Assembly (NCBI GenBank): GCA_046294265.1
Contig: JBKBKC010000011.1
Coordinates: 62,001-126,000 of the forward strand
DNA length: 64,000 nt
From: JBKBKC01 sp046294265
GTDB lineage: Bacteria; Pseudomonadota; Alphaproteobacteria; Rhodobacterales; Rhodobacteraceae
Direction of reading: 5' to 3'
The translations under genes and the position numbers were made by a program. This document shows, piece after piece, positions 7,767 through 16,839 of this stretch (its first letter is position 1; the number at the start of each line of letters is the position of its first letter). The notes below the pieces were generated by a model that was not told the origin of the DNA, did not search any database, and saw nothing but the letters and a program-made list of their open reading frames with translations.

Positions 7767-9341
7767 TTAGGGTTTGGCCCCGGCAAGGATGCGGGTGAGG
7801 ATGCGCCCGAGGGTGGCGGCATCGCCCGTCGCCCCGGGTTTGGCGCGGGTGGCGAGGTAGGTCCAGGCGTCGCGGCGCGCGGCGGGGATCGCGGCCAGGG
7901 CCAGCGTGCCGCCCCGGCGCAGGGTCTGGCGGTCGGCGGCCATCTCGCGGGCCGGAATGGCGGCGAGGGGGCCGGTCGCCTGCGGGTCATGCGACAGCGG
8001 GCCGTGGCCGCGCGCAAGCAGGGCTGCGAGGTCGGCGGCGGTGCAGAGCGGCAGGCTTGCCGCCAGCGAGGCGGGCCAGTTGTGCGGCAGGTCGCGGGCC
8101 AGTGCGCGGGCGCGGCTGCGGGCGAGCAGGAAGGCGGCGTAATCCTGGGCCTCGGTGTCGTCGGGCATGGCGCCATCGGCGCGGTAGAAGGCCATCAGGG
8201 CAGGATCGGGGGCGAGGGTCAGGGGGACCGGCTGCACCGCGAGCGTTTCCGGCGTGACCAGCATCCAGGCGGGGGGCCAGGCGGCGGTAGAGGGGGCAGA
8301 ATGGTCGGTCAGGCCGCCGGGATGGGCGTTCTGCGCCAGCACATGCATGTGGCCGCCCATGTGCCAGCGGATGCCTGCGCCGATCAGCGCCTGCGCCACC
8401 TCGGGTGCCGGGGCGCGGGTCACCTCGGGGATGTTTGGGAAGATCTCGGCATCGGTGCCGTCATCGGCGAAGGGGTCCAGCACCGGGTAGTGCGAGAAGG
8501 TCAGGAGGGTTTTTCCCTGTGCCGCGGCGCGGGCGGCGACGGAGGCGATCCAGGGGACCAGATGCGGTTTGACCCGCAGCAGGGCGGACCAGCCCGCGTT
8601 GCCGGGATCATGGAAGGCCCGCTTGCGCAATGGGTCGGCGATGCCCGCCCTTGGCACGAAGGCATTGGCGTCGATCATCAAAAGCCAGAGGCCGGGCGCA
8701 GGTTCCACCAGGTAGGAGGCATCCATCAGGCGGTGGGTCGTTGTGCCATCGGTCGAGGTCGCATCATAGCGGCGCGCCGCAGGGTCGTCATCCGGGCCGA
8801 AGGGGCTTTCCCAATGCAGGTCATCCGGGCGGCGCCGGTAGCCGAAGGCGGCCATGGCGGCGATGCCCTCTTCCTGCGCCATGCGGCGGGCGCGGGGGGT
8901 CAGCACCGCATCGGGTTCGGTGGCCGCCAGGGCCGCGTCGGAGGTGACAAGGACCGAGGCGCCGCGGCCGGTGGCAAGCCGCGTGGCGGTGTGCATCCCC
9001 GGCATGGCCCAGACATCGTGGTTGCCGGGCAGGGCGTGGAAGATCAGGCCATGCCGGTCGCGCCAGCGGGCCAGGCGGGCGGCCATGCTGGCGGTCTGCG
9101 CCTCGGTCCCCTCGTCGGTGTAGTCGCCCAGCAGCAGCACATGCCGGATGCCGCGCGCGGCGATGTCGGTCAGGGCGGCCTCGAAGGCGGCCGCACTTTC
9201 GTTGACCACGCGGGGGCCGGTGGCGGTATCGGCCCAGGTGCGCAGGGCGCGGCGGGCCCCGTGCAGCATCGGCCCCCGCCCGGTGGGATCGTCGGCGGTG
9301 TCATGCACATGGGCATCGGCGATGACGGCGATCCGCAGCAT
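7767..9341 (-). CDS. Calcineurin-like metallophosphoesterase
   Basis: Starting at the ATG 9339-9341 (MLRIAVIADAHVHD) the protein has 524 residues; a longer frame from 9395 would run into the upstream dehydrogenase gene. The metallophosphoesterase motifs appear in order: DAHVH, GDYTDEG, LPGNHDVW, FSHYPVLDP and GGHMHV. They supply the Asp, Asn and His ligands of a two-metal centre. The C-terminal 170 residues match nothing I know. It starts 4 nt after the stop of the UDP-sugar dehydrogenase gene, so the two are very likely cotranscribed, which hints at a role in nucleotide-sugar or envelope metabolism, although the substrate is not visible. Confidence 0.85.
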   Translation of the reverse strand: MLRIAVIADAHVHDTADDPTGRGPMLHGARRALRTWADTATGPRVVNESAAAFEAALTDIAARGIRHVLLLGDYTDEGTEAQTASMAARLARWRDRHGLIFHALPGNHDVWAMPGMHTATRLATGRGASVLVTSDAALAATEPDAVLTPRARRMAQEEGIAAMAAFGYRRRPDDLHWESPFGPDDDPAARRYDATSTDGTTTHRLMDASYLVEPAPGLWLLMIDANAFVPRAGIADPLRKRAFHDPGNAGWSALLRVKPHLVPWIASVAARAAAQGKTLLTFSHYPVLDPFADDGTDAEIFPNIPEVTRAPAPEVAQALIGAGIRWHMGGHMHVLAQNAHPGGLTDHSAPSTAAWPPAWMLVTPETLAVQPVPLTLAPDPALMAFYRADGAMPDDTEAQDYAAFLLARSRARALARDLPHNWPASLAASLPLCTAADLAALLARGHGPLSHDPQATGPLAAIPAREMAADRQTLRRGGTLALAAIPAARRDAWTYLATRAKPGATGDAATLGRILTRILAGAKP

Positions 9342-9345
9342 GGGG

Positions 9346-10668
9346 TCATGCCTTGACGATGCGGGGGCCGGTGACGCCGTGGCGGGCCATGACATTGCGG
9401 GTATCGACGATCAGGCGGGCGTGGGTGCCCAAGGCCGCATAATCCACCGCGTCATGGTCGGTGGCGATCAGCACCGCGTCATAGCCTGCGATGGCCTCGG
9501 GCGTGAGGGCCTGCGAGGCGCGCCCCATCAGGGCGCCATAGGCGCGGGTGCGCGGGATCTCGGGCAGATGGGGATCATGGTAATCGGCGCGCCCGCCGCG
9601 ATCCTCGATCAGGTCGATCAGGCGCAGGGCGGGGCTTTCGCGGGTGTCGGGGACGTTCTTCTTGTAGGCGAGGCCGATGACGAGGATGCGCGCGCGGCTG
9701 AGGGCGGTGCCCGCCTGACGGTCCAGCGCCTCGGCCAGGCGGTCCACCACATGGCGGGGCATGGCCGAATTGATCTCGCCGGCCAGTTCGATGAAGCGGG
9801 TGGTCAGGTCGAATTCGCGCGATTTCCAGGTCAGGTAGAAGGGGTCGATCGGGATGCAGTGGCCGCCGAGGCCGGGGCCGGGGTAGAAGGGCATGTAGCC
9901 GAAGGGTTTGGTTTTCGCGGCCTCGATCACCTCCCAAACGTCGATGCCCATGGCGGCGTAGATCAGCTTGAGTTCGTTCACCAGCGCGATGTTGACGGCG
10001 CGAAAGACGTTTTCGGTGATCTTGACGGCCTCGGCCGTGGCGGTGGAGGAGACGGGGACGACGGTGGTGACGCAGGCCGCGTAGAAGGCGGCGGCCAGCG
10101 CCAGCGCCTCTGGCCCGTCACCGCCCACCACCTTGGGGATCGTGGAGGTGTCGAAGGCGCGGTTGCCGGGGTCTTCGCGTTCGGGCGAGAAGGCGAGGTG
10201 GAAATCGCGCCCGGAGGTGAGGCCGGTGCGCTGCAGCACCTCGCGCAGGGGGCCGTCGGTGGTGCCGGGGTAGGTGGTGGATTCGAGGATGATGAGCTGG
10301 CCGGGCCGCAGGGTGGCGGCGATGTCCTGTGCGGTGCGCAGGACATAGGAGAGGTCGGGTTCGCGCTGGCGCGTCAGCGGCGTGGGCACGCAGATCGCGA
10401 TGATGTCGCAGGTGCCCAGGGTTGTGAAGTCGGTGGTGGCGGTGAGGCGGCCGGCCTCGGCCTCTTGCGCCAGCAGCGCCTGGGGCACGGCCTCGATATA
10501 GCTTTCGCGGCGGGCGATATGGGCGATCTTGGCCGGGTCGATGTCATAGCCGGTGACGGTGAACCCCGCGCGGGCCACCGTCAGCGCCAGCGGCAGGCCG
10601 ACATAGCCAAGGCCGATGATGCCCACGCGGGCGGTGCGGTCGGCGATGCGGGGCGCAAGATCGGTCAT
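9346..10668 (-). CDS. UDP-glucose/UDP-N-acetylhexosamine 6-dehydrogenase family
   Basis: I start at ATG 10666-10668 (MTDLAPRI), giving 440 residues. The N-terminal Rossmann motif GLGYVGLPLA is followed by CVPTPL, the substrate-binding FSPERE, and GGHCIPIDPFYL with the catalytic Cys. The later LAYKKNVPDTRESP segment is typical of the WecC/TviB/WbpA group, which oxidises UDP-GlcNAc or a related sugar to the uronate with two NAD+. The product would feed polysaccharide or O-antigen synthesis, in agreement with the glycosyltransferases that follow on the plus strand. The 141-bp gap to the divergent lyase-like gene must hold the promoters. Confidence 0.9.
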   Translation of the reverse strand: MTDLAPRIADRTARVGIIGLGYVGLPLALTVARAGFTVTGYDIDPAKIAHIARRESYIEAVPQALLAQEAEAGRLTATTDFTTLGTCDIIAICVPTPLTRQREPDLSYVLRTAQDIAATLRPGQLIILESTTYPGTTDGPLREVLQRTGLTSGRDFHLAFSPEREDPGNRAFDTSTIPKVVGGDGPEALALAAAFYAACVTTVVPVSSTATAEAVKITENVFRAVNIALVNELKLIYAAMGIDVWEVIEAAKTKPFGYMPFYPGPGLGGHCIPIDPFYLTWKSREFDLTTRFIELAGEINSAMPRHVVDRLAEALDRQAGTALSRARILVIGLAYKKNVPDTRESPALRLIDLIEDRGGRADYHDPHLPEIPRTRAYGALMGRASQALTPEAIAGYDAVLIATDHDAVDYAALGTHARLIVDTRNVMARHGVTGPRIVKA

Positions 10669-10809
10669 GGGTGGCCTGCGTTCGGGCGGGGCAGTCTGCG
10701 TGGTCAGGGCAATCCTGCGTGAAGTCAAGCGCGGGCTGGTCACTTCGCTGTCGCCATCGCGGCGTGAAGGTTTTAGAATCGGAGGGGTGGCGGTGATCCG
10801 GGGGCCTGG

Positions 10810-11763
10810 GTGCGTGGAATTGTGGTGGCGATGGGGTTGGTCCTGGCAGGGCCGTTAGCCGCGGACCCTGCGACGCAGGTGTTGCGCGACGGGTTCGAGG
10901 GCACGGATTTCGCGCCGGAGGGCGGGCTTTACTACCGCGTGAACGCCGAGCAGTCGGCGGGGACGGTGGCGTTCCAGCGTGACGTGGTGCGCAGCGGGGC
11001 GGGTGCCTTGCGGCTGTCGGTGGAGTCGCTGTGCGGGCCGGGGTCGGAGGGCTGTTCGGAGCGCGCCGAGATATGGGAGCGCACGGCGCTGCGCGTGCCC
11101 TATGACCGGGGCGTGTGGTACGGGTTTTCGGTGCGGTTCGACGATCCGCCCCCGCAGGACGGCCACCGCTCTCTGATCGCGCAGTGGAAGCGCGAGATCG
11201 GGCCGGACGCGGAGGGCGATTTCAGCCCGTTCCTCGCGTTCCGGGTGACGCGGGGCAAATTGTTCCTGACGGTGGAGACGAATTACCGCGCGCCCGTCAT
11301 GCCGCCGGGCAGGGGGATCGCCGACTGCCCGCCGGGGATGACGCCCGCTTGGATGCGCCCCGAGACGAACCAGATGCGGCTGCTGGTGGCGGCGTCCGAG
11401 GGGTTCGGCGATGCGGATGACCCGCGGTTCACCGCCTGCACGGATGCCACGGTGGTGACCCCGCGCGGCAACCCGCTGCCCGCGCCAAGTGCGGCTTGGA
11501 CCGATTTCGCAGTCTGGAGCAGGCCGGGGCCGGCGGGGGACGGGCATCTGGAGATCTTTGCCAATGGCCGCTGGATCGTCACGGTGAAGGGGGCCGTGGG
11601 CCACAACGATGCGGGGCTGGGGGTGAACCAGTATTTCAAGTTCGGCCCCTACCGCGACGGGGCGCCTGACCCCTGGACGATGTATTACGACAATTTCATC
11701 CGCTCACCCGACTGCATGGATGTGCTGGGCGATGCGGCGCTCTGCGCAGTGGTGGCGCGCTGA
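10810..11763 (+). CDS. Secreted polysaccharide lyase-like protein (heparin lyase I family)
   Basis: The GTG start gives a 317-residue protein with a short signal peptide, (M)RGIVVAMGLVLAGPLAADP. The mature part has the jelly-roll pattern of the heparin lyase I/PL20-like family: DGFEGTDF, SERAEIWER, WYGFSVRFDDPP, LIAQWKRE, FLAFRV, and a C-terminal KFGPYRDG and MYYDNF. Such proteins bind or cleave acidic polysaccharides outside the cell. Four or more Cys suggest disulfides in the periplasm. Its TGA overlaps the probable CTG start of the next glycosyltransferase, linking polymer cleavage to polymer synthesis in one transcript. Confidence 0.75.
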   Translation: MRGIVVAMGLVLAGPLAADPATQVLRDGFEGTDFAPEGGLYYRVNAEQSAGTVAFQRDVVRSGAGALRLSVESLCGPGSEGCSERAEIWERTALRVPYDRGVWYGFSVRFDDPPPQDGHRSLIAQWKREIGPDAEGDFSPFLAFRVTRGKLFLTVETNYRAPVMPPGRGIADCPPGMTPAWMRPETNQMRLLVAASEGFGDADDPRFTACTDATVVTPRGNPLPAPSAAWTDFAVWSRPGPAGDGHLEIFANGRWIVTVKGAVGHNDAGLGVNQYFKFGPYRDGAPDPWTMYYDNFIRSPDCMDVLGDAALCAVVAR

Positions 11764-12848
11764 GCGGGCTGGACATCGCCTTTTACGCGCCCCTGAAGGC
11801 GCCGGACCATCCGGTGCCCTCGGGCGACCGGCTGATGGCGCGGCTTCTCTTGCGGGCATTGGGGCTGGCGGGGCATCGGGTGACGGTGGTGTCGGACCTG
11901 CGCGCATTCCTGCGCGACCCCGGCGATGATGCGGGCATGGCGGGCATCGAGGCTGCGGTGCTGGATGAGCGGCGCCGGATCGCGGATCTGTGGCGGGCGG
12001 GGCGCGCGCCCGATCTGTGGCTGTGCTATCACCCCTATTACAAGGCCCCCGACCTGATCGGGCCTGACCTTTGTGCCGCTTTCGGGGTGCCCTATGCGAC
12101 GGTGGAGACCTCGTATTCCCCGCGCCGCAATCTGGGGCACTGGGCCGGGATGCAGGCGCGGGTTCTGGCGGGGATCGAGGCGGCGGCGGTAAACATCTGC
12201 CTGACCGCGCGGGACGCGGCAGGGATCCGGGGCGCAGCGCCGGGCGCGCGGCTGGCGCGGCTGGCACCGTTCATCGACCTGACCGAAGATCGTGATCCGC
12301 TGCCCGAGACGGGGCATCTGGTCGCGGTGGCGATGATGCGGCCGGGGGACAAGATGGAAAGCTACCGCCATTTGGCGGCGGCCTTGGCACGGGTGCCGGG
12401 GGAGTGGCACCTGTCGGTGGCGGGCGACGGTGAGATGCGTGGCGGGGTCGAGGCGCTGTTTGCACGGTTTGGCCATCGGGTTCGGTTTCTGGGGCTGCTC
12501 GCGCCGACCGAGGTGGCGGGGCTGCTGGCGCGGGCGTCGGTCTATCTGTGGCCGGGCTGCGGCGAGGCCTATGGGCTTGCCTATCTGGAGGCGCAGGCGG
12601 CCAGTCTGCCGGTGGTGGCCTGTGAGATCGCGGGCGTGCCCGAGGTGGTGGCGGCGGGCGAGACGGGCCTGCTGGTGCCGCCCGGGGACGCGGGGGCTTA
12701 TGCCGGGGCGGTGGCGCGGCTGCTGGATGACAGGGCACTGCGCGCGCGGATGGGGCAGGCGGCGCGGGCGCGGGTGCTGCGGGATCATTCGATGGCGGCG
12801 GCGGCTGCGCGGCTGGATGCGATCCTGCGGGGGGCGTTGGGGCGATGA
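11760..12848 (+). CDS. GT4-type glycosyltransferase, probable CTG start
   Basis: The first canonical start (GTG 11814) would remove the conserved N-terminus of a GT-B glycosyltransferase. The frame upstream encodes SGLDIAFYAPLKAPDHPVPSG, the expected first beta-strand and loop. The only possible initiator there is CTG 11760, which forms a CTGA overlap with the upstream stop, the same geometry as the ATGA and GTGA overlaps elsewhere here. The 362-residue protein has a C-terminal GT1/GT4 domain with AVAMMRPGDKMESY, GDGEMR, LWPGCGEAYGLAYLEAQA and CEIAGVPEVV. It likely adds a sugar to a surface polysaccharide at the cytoplasmic membrane. Donor and acceptor are unknown. Confidence 0.8.
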   Translation: MSGLDIAFYAPLKAPDHPVPSGDRLMARLLLRALGLAGHRVTVVSDLRAFLRDPGDDAGMAGIEAAVLDERRRIADLWRAGRAPDLWLCYHPYYKAPDLIGPDLCAAFGVPYATVETSYSPRRNLGHWAGMQARVLAGIEAAAVNICLTARDAAGIRGAAPGARLARLAPFIDLTEDRDPLPETGHLVAVAMMRPGDKMESYRHLAAALARVPGEWHLSVAGDGEMRGGVEALFARFGHRVRFLGLLAPTEVAGLLARASVYLWPGCGEAYGLAYLEAQAASLPVVACEIAGVPEVVAAGETGLLVPPGDAGAYAGAVARLLDDRALRARMGQAARARVLRDHSMAAAAARLDAILRGALGR

Positions 12849-13576
12849 GGCTGGACGGGCTGCGGCGGGTGCTGGATGCGCGGGAAGAACCCGTGGCCTT
12901 CTGGCTGCGCGATGACGATGCGGTGGCGCCCTCGGCGGCGCTGGACCTGCTGCTGGGGCTGGGGGTGCCCGTGACGGTGGCAGTGATCCCGGCCCCGTCC
13001 GGGGCGGCGCTGGCCGCGCGGCTGGCGGAGGCAGCGGGGGTTTCGGTGGCGGTGCATGGCTGGACCCATGCCAATCACGCGGGTCCGGGGGAGAAGGCGC
13101 AGGAACTGGGCGCGCATCGGCCGGTGGAGGAGGTGGCTGGAGAGCTGGCGCGCGGGTTCGCGCATCTCGCGGCGCTGCATGGCGAGCGGTTCGTGCCGCT
13201 TCTGGTGCCGCCCTGGAACCGCATCGCGCCGGGAGTGGAGGCGGTGCTGCCGGGGCTGGGGTTCCGGGCGCTGTCGGTGTTCGGCCCGTCCCGTCCGTTC
13301 TCCGCGTGGCCTGGCCTGTTGCCGCGGGTGAATGCGCATGTCGATCTGATCGACTGGCGCGGGACGCGGGGTGGGAGGTCGGCGGAGGACCTGGAGGCCG
13401 GGGTGATCACGGCGATGGCGGCGGGTGGGCCGGTGGGAATTCTGGCGCATCATCTGGTGCATGACGGGGCGGCCTGGGGCTTTCTGGCGGCGCTGGGGGA
13501 GGTGGTGACGGCGCATCCGATGGCGCGCTGGGCGGGGGTCGGGGCCCTGGTGCCCGGCCTGGGTGCGGGCGGATAG
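12845..13576 (+). CDS. Polysaccharide deacetylase-like protein
   Basis: The ATG overlaps the glycosyltransferase stop (ATGA at 12845-12848). The 243-residue protein resembles the NodB/CE4 barrel: FWLRDDDAV near residue 20 gives the metal-binding Asp pair, VHGWTHANH near 80 gives the His-x3-His ligands, PPWNRIAP is a conserved loop, and GILAHHLVHD near 205 supplies the late His. CE4-like enzymes remove N- or O-acetyl groups from sugars. With no signal peptide it would act in the cytoplasm, perhaps on a lipid-linked or nucleotide precursor, which is less usual for the family. A dispersed hairpin repeat follows the stop. Confidence 0.75.
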   Translation: MRLDGLRRVLDAREEPVAFWLRDDDAVAPSAALDLLLGLGVPVTVAVIPAPSGAALAARLAEAAGVSVAVHGWTHANHAGPGEKAQELGAHRPVEEVAGELARGFAHLAALHGERFVPLLVPPWNRIAPGVEAVLPGLGFRALSVFGPSRPFSAWPGLLPRVNAHVDLIDWRGTRGGRSAEDLEAGVITAMAAGGPVGILAHHLVHDGAAWGFLAALGEVVTAHPMARWAGVGALVPGLGAGG

Positions 13577-13577
13577 G

Positions 13578-13632
13578 CCGGGGGGCTGTCTGCCCCCCGG
13601 ACCCCCCGAGGATACTTGCGGACAGAAGAAGC
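13578..13632. repeat. Dispersed hairpin repeat, copy 2, between convergent genes
   Basis: The arms CCGGGGGGC (13578-13586) and GCCCCCCGG (13592-13600) form a perfect 9-bp stem with loop TGTCT. They are followed by ACCCCCCGAGGATACTTG and GGACAGAAGAAG, matching copy 1 at 2941-2990. The copy fills the 57-bp gap between two convergent genes, so it probably acts as a two-way terminator. Confidence 0.65.
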
Positions 13633-13633
13633 G

Positions 13634-14581
13634 CTACCAGGGTTTCCAGGCGAGCAGGAGCCCCTGATCTTGCGTGGTGGCGCGGGCGGCGCGGGCCTTT
13701 GCGTCGGCCATCGTGGCGGTCTGGGGCAGGGTGTCGGCGACGAGGGTGGCATCGAGGAGGGTGAGGGGCCCCATGCGGGCAATCAGGGTGTAGATCAGGG
13801 GGCCGGTGGTCCACCAGGCGGGGGCGCCGGGGAGGGCGGCCTCGACCTGCGCCAGGATCGCGGCGAGGCGCGTGAGGGCGGGGTGGGCGGGCGGTGCCAT
13901 GATGATCGAGTTGGCGAGCAGGAGCGTGCCGAGGCTGGTGGCGCGGGGGGCGGGTTCGGCCATGGCGATGAGGCCGGTGAGAGGGGTGATGTCGTGGAAG
14001 CCGATGTCATTGCGGGCGGGGAACCAGTCAGCGTCGAGATAAATCCCGCCATGGCGGGCGAGGATGGCGTAGCGGGCTGCGTCGGTGGCGCCGGGATAGT
14101 CGCGGGCGGCCAGGCGGGCGGCATAGACGGGGTCTGCGGGCAAGCCGAGGGCGGCGATGTCGGCCTCGCGCCAGACCTTGTGGGTGTAGCCCTGCGCGGC
14201 GGCATGGGTTTCCCAGGCGGGCAGGGTGGGCGGCGGCGGCCGCGGGCCGATCCAGATCTGGTGCAGGATGCGGGGGACGGGGGCGGCCTGGGCGGCGGCC
14301 ATGGTGCGGCGGTGAGGCGGCGCGGCGAAGCGGGCGAGGAGGTCGGGCGGGGGGACCAGCAGGGCCTGGAGGCCGAGGCGCGCGACGGGATCCTCCGTGC
14401 GTTTGGCGAGGTGCAGGAGGGTGGCGTGCAGGCGGCGGTTCAGCCCAAGGGCGGTGACCGGGGGCAGGGTGGCCAGCGCCGGGTCGGCGGCGAGGGCATC
14501 GAGCGTGGCGCGGGCGGCGGCGGGGTCTTCCTCTGCCCTTGCCTTGGTGAGTGCGGCGTCGAGGCGGTGTTTCGGGGTCAT
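13634..14581 (-). CDS. GT32-type capsular glycosyltransferase-like protein
   Basis: The preferred ATG at 14579-14581 (MTPKHRLDAALTKA) gives 315 residues and has GGAAGG about 10 nt upstream. The catalytic domain begins PRILHQIWIGPRPPPP and contains DAARYAILARHGGIYLDADWF, where DAD is the DxD nucleotide-sugar and metal motif of glycosyltransferases with the Gly_transf_sug (GT32-like) fold. The frame stays open upstream to 14878 because a 165-bp segment covering this start is duplicated, but the second copy has ATA where the start should be. A TTG at 14878 could in principle give a 414-residue form. Role: sugar transfer in capsule or exopolysaccharide synthesis. Confidence 0.8.
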   Translation of the reverse strand: MTPKHRLDAALTKARAEEDPAAARATLDALAADPALATLPPVTALGLNRRLHATLLHLAKRTEDPVARLGLQALLVPPPDLLARFAAPPHRRTMAAAQAAPVPRILHQIWIGPRPPPPTLPAWETHAAAQGYTHKVWREADIAALGLPADPVYAARLAARDYPGATDAARYAILARHGGIYLDADWFPARNDIGFHDITPLTGLIAMAEPAPRATSLGTLLLANSIIMAPPAHPALTRLAAILAQVEAALPGAPAWWTTGPLIYTLIARMGPLTLLDATLVADTLPQTATMADAKARAARATTQDQGLLLAWKPW

Positions 14582-14851
14582 CGGCCTGTCGCCTTCCGCG
14601 CCATTCTTGCGGGGCGAAATTGACACGGGCGGGCGTGCGGGGGCAAGGGTTGCGGCCTCGGTGTCAAGCCGGGTGCACAGGGACGCGGCGCGCGCCTGTG
14701 CTGTTGCCGTGGCAAGTGCGGCGTCGGGGCGGTGTTTCGGGGGTATCGGCCAGTGGGCTTCCGTGCCCTGCCTGCGGGGCGATGCGGCCATGGGAGGGCG
14801 GGCCGAGGTTGGTGGTCCGGCTTGGGTGTCAAGCCGGTGGACAGACACGAA
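14535..14851. repeat. Diverged tandem duplication, period 165 bp
   Basis: Copy A (about 14535-14687) and copy B (about 14700-14851) align at an offset of 165 bp. Landmarks are GTGCGGCGTC at 14551 and 14716, and TGTCAAGCC at 14662 and 14827. Copy A holds the start codon of the minus-strand GT32-like gene (CAT 14579-14581); copy B has TAT at 14744-14746. Because 165 is a multiple of three, the frame stays open through both copies. Confidence 0.8.
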
Positions 14852-14934
14852 GCCCTGCAATACCGTCGAAAACGACAAGAACCGCCGCGACCCTGCGTGA
14901 CAAGGTTGCGGGGCAGGAATGAGGGCGCGGTGGC

Positions 14935-16839
14935 ATGAGCCTCGGACGGGATTTGTTGCGCGTCGAGGCGCTGCGCGTGACGTTCGTGCTGCCGCATGCG
15001 CGGGTGGAGGCGGTGCGGGGCGCGAGCCTGCGGGTACTGCCTGGCAAGGTCACGGCGCTGGTGGGGGAGAGCGGATCGGGCAAGTCGGTGCTCAGCCAGT
15101 GCGTGATGGGCCTTCAGCCGCGGACCGCGCGCGTCAGCGGGCGGGTGCTGTTCGACGATCCGGCCCTGGACGGCCCGCCGGTGGACGTCCTGACACTTCC
15201 GCAGGACGGGGTGCGGATGCGGTCCATCCGGGGGCGGCGGATGGGGATGATCTTCCAGGAGCCGATGACGAGCTTTTCGGCGCTTCACACCATTGGCGAC
15301 CAGGTGTCGGAGGTGCTGCGCATCCATGCCCCGGACAGCCCCCGCGCGATCCGGGAGCGGACGGAGGAGATGCTGGCGCTGGTGGGGTTCGGCAATCCGG
15401 GGCGGGTGTTCGACATGTATCCGTTCGAATTGTCGGGCGGAATGCGGCAGCGCGCGATGATCGCGATGGCGCTGATCTGCGAGCCGGCGCTGTTGATCGC
15501 GGATGAGCCGACGACGGCGCTGGATGTGACGATCCAGGCGCAGATCCTGCGCCTGATGCGGGATTTGCAGGAGCGGCTGGGGATGGCGATCCTCTTGATC
15601 ACGCATGACCTGGGCGTGGTCGCCAATATCGCCGACGAGGTGGTGGTGATGTATCATGGCGAGGTGATGGAAGCGGGGCCGGTGGCGCCGATCTTTTCCG
15701 CGCCGCGGCATGCCTATCTGAAGGGCCTGATGGGGGCCATTCCGCATTTCGGGATGAAGCCCGGCGACCGGCTGAAGCCTCTGCGCGAGATTGCGGTGGA
15801 CCGGCAGGGGCTTATGGGGGCGGGGCTGCCCGCGCGGGCGGCGGCGCCGCAGGGCGAGGCGCGGCGCGTGGTGCTGCGGGCCGAGGGGCTGACCAAGACG
15901 TTCCGCATCCGCAAGCAGGCCTGGTTCGGCGCGGGCAGCGCGACCGAGGCGCGGGCGGTGGACAATGTGGCCTTCGAGATCCGGCAGGGCGAATGCCTGG
16001 GGCTGGTGGGCGAAAGCGGGTCGGGCAAGACCACGGTCAGCAAGATCGTGATGCGGGCGGTGACGCCGGATGCGGGCTCGGTCATGTTCGATGACGGCGC
16101 GGGGCCGGTGGATGTGCTGGCCGCCGAAGGGGCGGCGTTGCAGGCGCTGCGCAGGCGCATCCAGATGGTGTTTCAGGATCCGGTGTCGTCGCTGTCGCCG
16201 CGCATGAGCGTGGGCAACATCCTGGCCGAGCCGATGGAGATCCACGGGCAGGGCACGGCGGCCGACCGGCGGGCCAAGGTGGCGGGATTGCTGAACGCGA
16301 TCGGGCTGGACCCGGCGCTGGCCGCGCGGTTTCCGCATTCCTTTTCGGGCGGGCAGCGGCAGCGGATCGGGATCGCGCGGGCGCTGGCGCTGGGGCCGGG
16401 GCTGGTGGTCTGCGATGAGCCGGTGTCGGCGCTGGACGTGTCGGTGCAGGCGCAGATCCTGAACCTGTTGAAGGATTTGCAAAAGGACATGGGGCTGACC
16501 TATCTTTTCATCTCGCACAACCTGGCGGTGGTGGATTACATGGCCGACCGTGTGGCGGTGATGTGGGCGGGCCGGATCGTGGAGATGGCCCCGCGCGAGG
16601 TCATCATGACGGCGCCGGTGCATCCCTATACGCGCGCCCTGCTGGATGCGATCCCGTTTCCCGATCTGGAGCGGCGGCTGGATTTCGCGCGGGCCGGGGA
16701 ATCCTCGGCCACCGCCAGCACCGTCTGGCCGGAGGCGTTCCGCGATGCCGGGCCGGGGTCGCTGGTGCCGGCCGATCTGGGGGGCGGGCATCTGGTGCTG
16801 GTGCGGACCGGCGCCGATCATCGGGAACTGGTGGCATGA
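14935..16839 (+). CDS. ABC transporter ATPase with two fused nucleotide-binding domains
   Basis: The 634-residue protein joins two oligopeptide-type (DppD and DppF-like) ATPases. Domain 1 has Walker A GESGSGKS near residue 45, signature LSGGMRQR near 168 and Walker B LLIADEPT. Domain 2 has Walker A GESGSGKT near 360, signature FSGGQRQR near 470 and Walker B VVCDEPVSALD. Each domain ends with the C-terminal HPYT-like segment of this subfamily (HAYLKGL and HPYTRALL). It would energise import of a peptide, opine or small glycoconjugate through the two permeases downstream. Its stop overlaps the start of the binding-protein gene (ATGA). Confidence 0.93.
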   Translation: MSLGRDLLRVEALRVTFVLPHARVEAVRGASLRVLPGKVTALVGESGSGKSVLSQCVMGLQPRTARVSGRVLFDDPALDGPPVDVLTLPQDGVRMRSIRGRRMGMIFQEPMTSFSALHTIGDQVSEVLRIHAPDSPRAIRERTEEMLALVGFGNPGRVFDMYPFELSGGMRQRAMIAMALICEPALLIADEPTTALDVTIQAQILRLMRDLQERLGMAILLITHDLGVVANIADEVVVMYHGEVMEAGPVAPIFSAPRHAYLKGLMGAIPHFGMKPGDRLKPLREIAVDRQGLMGAGLPARAAAPQGEARRVVLRAEGLTKTFRIRKQAWFGAGSATEARAVDNVAFEIRQGECLGLVGESGSGKTTVSKIVMRAVTPDAGSVMFDDGAGPVDVLAAEGAALQALRRRIQMVFQDPVSSLSPRMSVGNILAEPMEIHGQGTAADRRAKVAGLLNAIGLDPALAARFPHSFSGGQRQRIGIARALALGPGLVVCDEPVSALDVSVQAQILNLLKDLQKDMGLTYLFISHNLAVVDYMADRVAVMWAGRIVEMAPREVIMTAPVHPYTRALLDAIPFPDLERRLDFARAGESSATASTVWPEAFRDAGPGSLVPADLGGGHLVLVRTGADHRELVA

